Assembly: GCA_004151065.3 (NCBI GenBank)
Contig: NWUY0300027388.1
Span: forward strand, 40,001-62,581
Direction: 5' to 3'
Length of the DNA stretch: 22,581 nucleotides
Origin: Larix sibirica
Lineage: Eukaryota; Streptophyta; Pinopsida; Pinales; Pinaceae
The translations under genes and the position numbers were made by a program. Shown piece after piece: positions 19,430 through 22,581 of the stretch (position 1 is the stretch's first letter; each line of letters starts with the position of its first letter). The notes beneath the pieces were generated by a model. The model had not been told where the DNA came from, ran no database searches, and saw only the letters and a list, made by a program, of their open reading frames with translations.

Positions 19430-20196
19430 TTTTTCATGTTATTTCCCCGAGGCATACTAGGTTGAAAGTAGTACAATTCCACAGCATGATAGGGATCGAA
19501 TTTTATAGATCTTCGAGTTGGATCTTGTAGGATTTAAAATACGGATTTAACTTTTCTTGAATTCATTTATGAATGGAACAACATGAATTGACTAGATACA
19601 AACAACATCATTCCAAATAAATTTCACAGAAAATAACAGTGCTTTGAATATAAGTGAGATTGAATTTAGCAGAGGAAAACAATTTAGAACATCAGAGGTG
19701 CCTACCGGGCAAGTCACTAACATTCAATGACATAATAGTGTATTGAGCTTTCACAAAGAATTCATGAGCTAAGACAAAACATATAACATCTCACAAATAT
19801 ATATGAATTTTTTTGGTAGAATAACATGTACATAAACCATAGTAAATGAACATTTTAGGTACAAGCAGTCTGCATACATATTCTAGAAATGGACTAGAGG
19901 TTATGGAAATATAAAATATCTAATAGCATCTTCAAACTCAACAATACATGCATTTACAACACATACATGGTTAAATATGTTGCTCAAAGCTTGGAATTAT
20001 ATCAATGAGATAGTTACATGGAATGAGAAGATATGGATAAAATAGAGAAATACAATCTACAGAGGAAAACTTCTCTACAAATGATCTACAATCTTAGTAT
20101 CATAAATTCAATTACCAGTACCAGGAATTCATTGACTCAACAACTCTTTAGAAGACCTCGAAAAATTTGCCATCCTTTTACAATGAGTTCGATGAT

Positions 20197-20205
20197 GCTT
20201 TTATA
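20197..20205 (-). promoter_or_regulatory. TATA-box candidate, right copy
   Basis: The same TATAAAAGC in the right repeat copy, about 110 bp after the ORF stop at 20316 and about 770 bp before the PBS-like site. In the 5' LTR position it would be placed to drive the genomic RNA of the gag-pol unit. Confidence 0.4.
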
Positions 20206-20315
20206 TCCTTTTACAATGTAACTGAATTATTTTTACTCTAACAACATTGTAACTATCTTTTAGCTCTATCCTTTTAATTTTAATTTTCACTTCTTACTTA
20301 ACAGCCTCTTCACTT

Positions 20316-22581
20316 CTAACTTCCCTTATTCGAGGTCTTATTTTTTCCTTGTGTTGATGTAGTATTCCCTCTCATATAAACATTTAACTCACTAGCTGGA
20401 TGACCTGTTGGCTAAGCTCTTTCCTAGCTCACTTAAGGTATACCTGGTTGGATCATTTGATTCATTATTTGTATATTTTCCTACCCTACAGGTGGCATGA
20501 AATCAAGGGGAGTAAGTTGATTTTCAAATTGACTTGGAATTTGTATTGAGGGTTTTCCTAATGATTGGCTCAATGATTGACCTATTGCTTGCCTTTTTGA
20601 TGGAAATTTAGGTTGTAAAACCAACTTATGATATTGAACCACAGATCTCCATTCTTTCCCAATAGGAAATCTATGTGATTTTAAGGCTTCAAGTGATATC
20701 TCTCCATTTGTAGTTTTCTCATATGAAATTAGCCCTAACTTATTGGAAATATTCTTTAGTTCAATGAAAATTTCCAAACCATCCTTAAGTCTGTCCACTG
20801 CTTGTTCTACACTGACCTCTCCTTCTATGGCTTCTTGAGTTATCTCATCTCTTTTTTGAGTCAACTGCTCTTTATAAGCTTCTTTGGGATAAACATCTCC
20901 ATTACCATCCCATGGGGAAGGAAATCCAAGGTTCAACATTGTTTTGAATAGTCCTTTGAAGGCACTAATATCCTCTGTCAATTGCTAGATGTTATCTTTC
21001 ATTCTCATCAAATAGGTTATCTTCATGATCATCAGCCTAGTTTTCTTTATAATATGAGTTATGTTATCAATTCCAAGATCATCCAGGTGCTTCTTGGTTC
21101 TTCTATTAGGATAATCAATTACTTGGCCTACTTGCTTGGGAATTTCTCCTAATTGTTTCTCAATAGACTTAGATTCCTCTTGGACCGATGTGGCCATGTC
21201 CAACTTATCTTGTATAAATTCAAAGTAATCCCAATTTTTTTATAAACCATTGAGCTATCTTATCCCACAATGCCTGATTAGCTCTCCTTAAATTTGCTCC
21301 CCTTCAAAATCTAATTGCAATTTTGTGACTTGAATTTTCAGCTCAATAATATTAGTCTCTAAATCAGCTATATCATCCTCTTGCTTGCTAAATTGGCCTT
21401 CCAATTTGAAAATTATTTCATTTTTTATGATTTATCTATATTTCCATCTCTTGAATATTTTTATCTTTATCATCCTCTTCTAGGATTGGCTTTGTATTTG
21501 ACAGTTGAACTGTATTATCTTCTTCCATTAAATCAATATCAATTGTCTCAAGGCCAGTAGTTGGTTTCTCAGGATCCTTCTCTATTGTTTCTATTTCTAC
21601 CTCTGGCTGATTCCCTAATGGAAATGTAGGTTCTTTTGCTTTACGAGTGAGTCTCTTGAGATGATAGATTTGTATTTTGTAATTCCATAGAAGCTATATG
21701 CCACTGAAGTTCATCAATTTTATCCCTCCTATATTCTGCTAACTTTTTATACCCCATCATACTAGCATATATTTGTTCTTTTTCAACTTGTACTTGCTTC
21801 ACTTCTTCTATTTGAACTAGCTCCGTAGTAGGCATTTTTAGATTCTTCCTTAAGTGCACTATTACATTGTCCTTCTTCTCGATCAATGATTTTATCTAAG
21901 TTCCATCAGAAGAATTATCTCCTACTGCTATGATCTTTTCCTCCAATTCAATAATGCTTACTTTTAGCTCAAGTAGTTCATTTCTAACCTTCCACAATTG
22001 TTCAAATTTTTCTAATGCTACTCTTATCCTTCTATCTTCCTTTACTGATTTCACAACTTCTATGCATATCATATCACTAGATTTCTTATAGAAATCAATT
22101 TTATCATTTTTTCCAAACTCTTTAAAATCCACTATGTGTTCCTCAGCTTTCCAATCACTCAAATTTGAGGGCTTGGGTACCTTTGGTTCAACTATAAAAA
22201 ACATGCAGAAAGTGTCCTGCTGGTGGTTAGCTACTGTAATAAGTCTCTTTTCAACTGCATGAATAAGTTTCCTGATGTCATTAATTAGCCTCATTCCCTT
22301 TTCTCTAATGTTTTTGTATCCTGCCTGTAAATATGTCTTGATAGGTACAAGACCTCCCGAAGGTGAGGCTTGCAATACTTGTGGAATTGTGAATTCTAGG
22401 GAAGGATAATGTGTATACCTTATAGGTGTCCCTCCTATGCTAGTTTATGATGATGAAATTAATTCTAGTATCTCCCCTGGGACCTCATCATATTCTTCTC
22501 CTCTCACTACTGCGTGGATTTATTCCCGAGCTTATCTTCTATCCTTCTTAGGATGTGGGACCTGTTAGTTTTTCATACATT
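20316..22581 (-). pseudogene. Decayed accessory ORF, right copy, N-terminus outside window
   Basis: Homologous to the 3' two-thirds of the ORF at 8450-12184. Conserved blocks in order on -: QASPSGGLVPIKT and REKGMRLINDIRK (about 22375-22260), KPSNLSDWKAEEHIVDFKEF, KKSSDMICIEVVKSVKEDRR, ALEKFEQLWK, and coiled coil with KSLIEKKDN and QVQVEKEQIYASMM (21641-22020). Then DMATSVQEESKSIEKQLGEI (21203), DLGIDN, AFKGLFKTMLNLGFPSPWDG (about 20960), EGEVSVEQAVDRLKDGLEIF and RFPIGKEWRSVVQYHKL, ending GNTTSTQGKNKTSNKGS and a stop at 20316. Only a few frameshifts occur (for example near 21430); most other breaks are stops that look like former Gln codons. Its place beside the PBS means it is either inside a long 5' LTR or the 3' end of a tandem element. 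Confidence 0.75.

Larger units (their letters stand above)
7579..22581 (-). mobile_element. Ty3/gypsy LTR retrotransposon, Tat-like, degenerate, continues past the window
   Basis: On - the order is repeat copy, PBS-like site, gag, PR, extra RNase H, RT, RNase H, INT, accessory ORF, repeat copy. RT before INT places it in Ty3/gypsy. The extra plant/archaeal-type RNase H, the tRNA-Asp-like PBS, the great length and the lack of a chromodomain after the integrase all fit the Tat lineage. Flanking direct repeats of at least 3.1 kb match at 7579-~10703 and 19437-22581. The left end is placed at 7579 because the copies share ...GGGAA(C/A)TAA(T/C)A on - and then diverge. The right end lies outside the window, so target-site duplication cannot be checked; the left candidate is GGAAC at 7574-7578. 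Every coding part is broken. Confidence 0.85.
19437..22581 (-). repeat. Long direct repeat, right copy, cut by the window end
   Basis: Partner of the left copy in the same orientation, lying immediately upstream of the PBS-like site on -, i.e. in the 5' LTR position of the gag-pol unit. On - it ends ...CGGGGAAATAACA, with CA as expected of an LTR terminus. Its accessory ORF portion is better preserved than in the left copy, with long open stretches at 20481-20981, 21641-21886 and 21896-22375. Confidence 0.85.

Noticed and set aside
1-22581. Host genes, tRNA/rRNA genes, CRISPR or prokaryotic operons
   Set aside because: No exon structure, RNA gene or repeat-spacer pattern was seen, and all recognised proteins are retroelement-derived.

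Overview
This is plant nuclear DNA, AT-rich and poor in CpG, made almost wholly of decayed retroelements. No intact gene, tRNA, rRNA or CRISPR array is visible. The extra ribonuclease H in the Ty3/gypsy pol and the two long accessory ORFs resemble what I recall of giant Tat-like elements in gymnosperms (conifers), so a conifer-like genome is my best guess. That is recollection, not a search result.

Layout: (1) 1-1805 is AT-rich noncoding DNA with a 79-bp tandem duplication. (2) 1806-2385 is a broken LINE reverse-transcriptase fragment on +. (3) 2991-6541, on +, is a decayed accessory ORF of about 1,180 codons with an N-terminal globular part, a Pro/Ser/Thr/Gln-rich linker, a coiled coil and a C-terminal part. 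Noncoding DNA follows to about 7578. (4) From about 7579 past the right window edge lies a Ty3/gypsy element on -. Read on -, it has a repeat copy with an accessory ORF (22581 to 19437), a decayed tRNA-Asp-type primer binding site (19429-19411), gag, protease, a plant/archaeal-type RNase H, reverse transcriptase, a gypsy-type RNase H remnant and integrase (pol stop at 13342). Then come a 1.16-kb noncoding, locally CpG-retaining promoter-like stretch, a second copy of the accessory ORF (12184-8450), and an 870-bp tail ending near 7579.

The 3.1-kb segments 7579-~10703 and 19437-22581 are direct repeats that sit where LTRs should be, yet they include several kilobases of coding sequence. Either this family has very long LTRs carrying a whole accessory gene, or two elements lie in tandem sharing an LTR. 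The window ends before this can be decided.

The element is dead. All three integrase catalytic positions are substituted, the protease D-S/T-G is changed, frameshifts occur throughout, and many in-frame stops appear to be former glutamine codons (C-to-T on the sense strand). The reverse-transcriptase YLDD and the four acidic residues of the extra RNase H survive. The most interesting points are the domain order PR-aRNH-RT-gRNH-INT, the coding sequence inside an LTR-like repeat, and a GDW-centred motif shared by the two divergent accessory ORFs on opposite strands.
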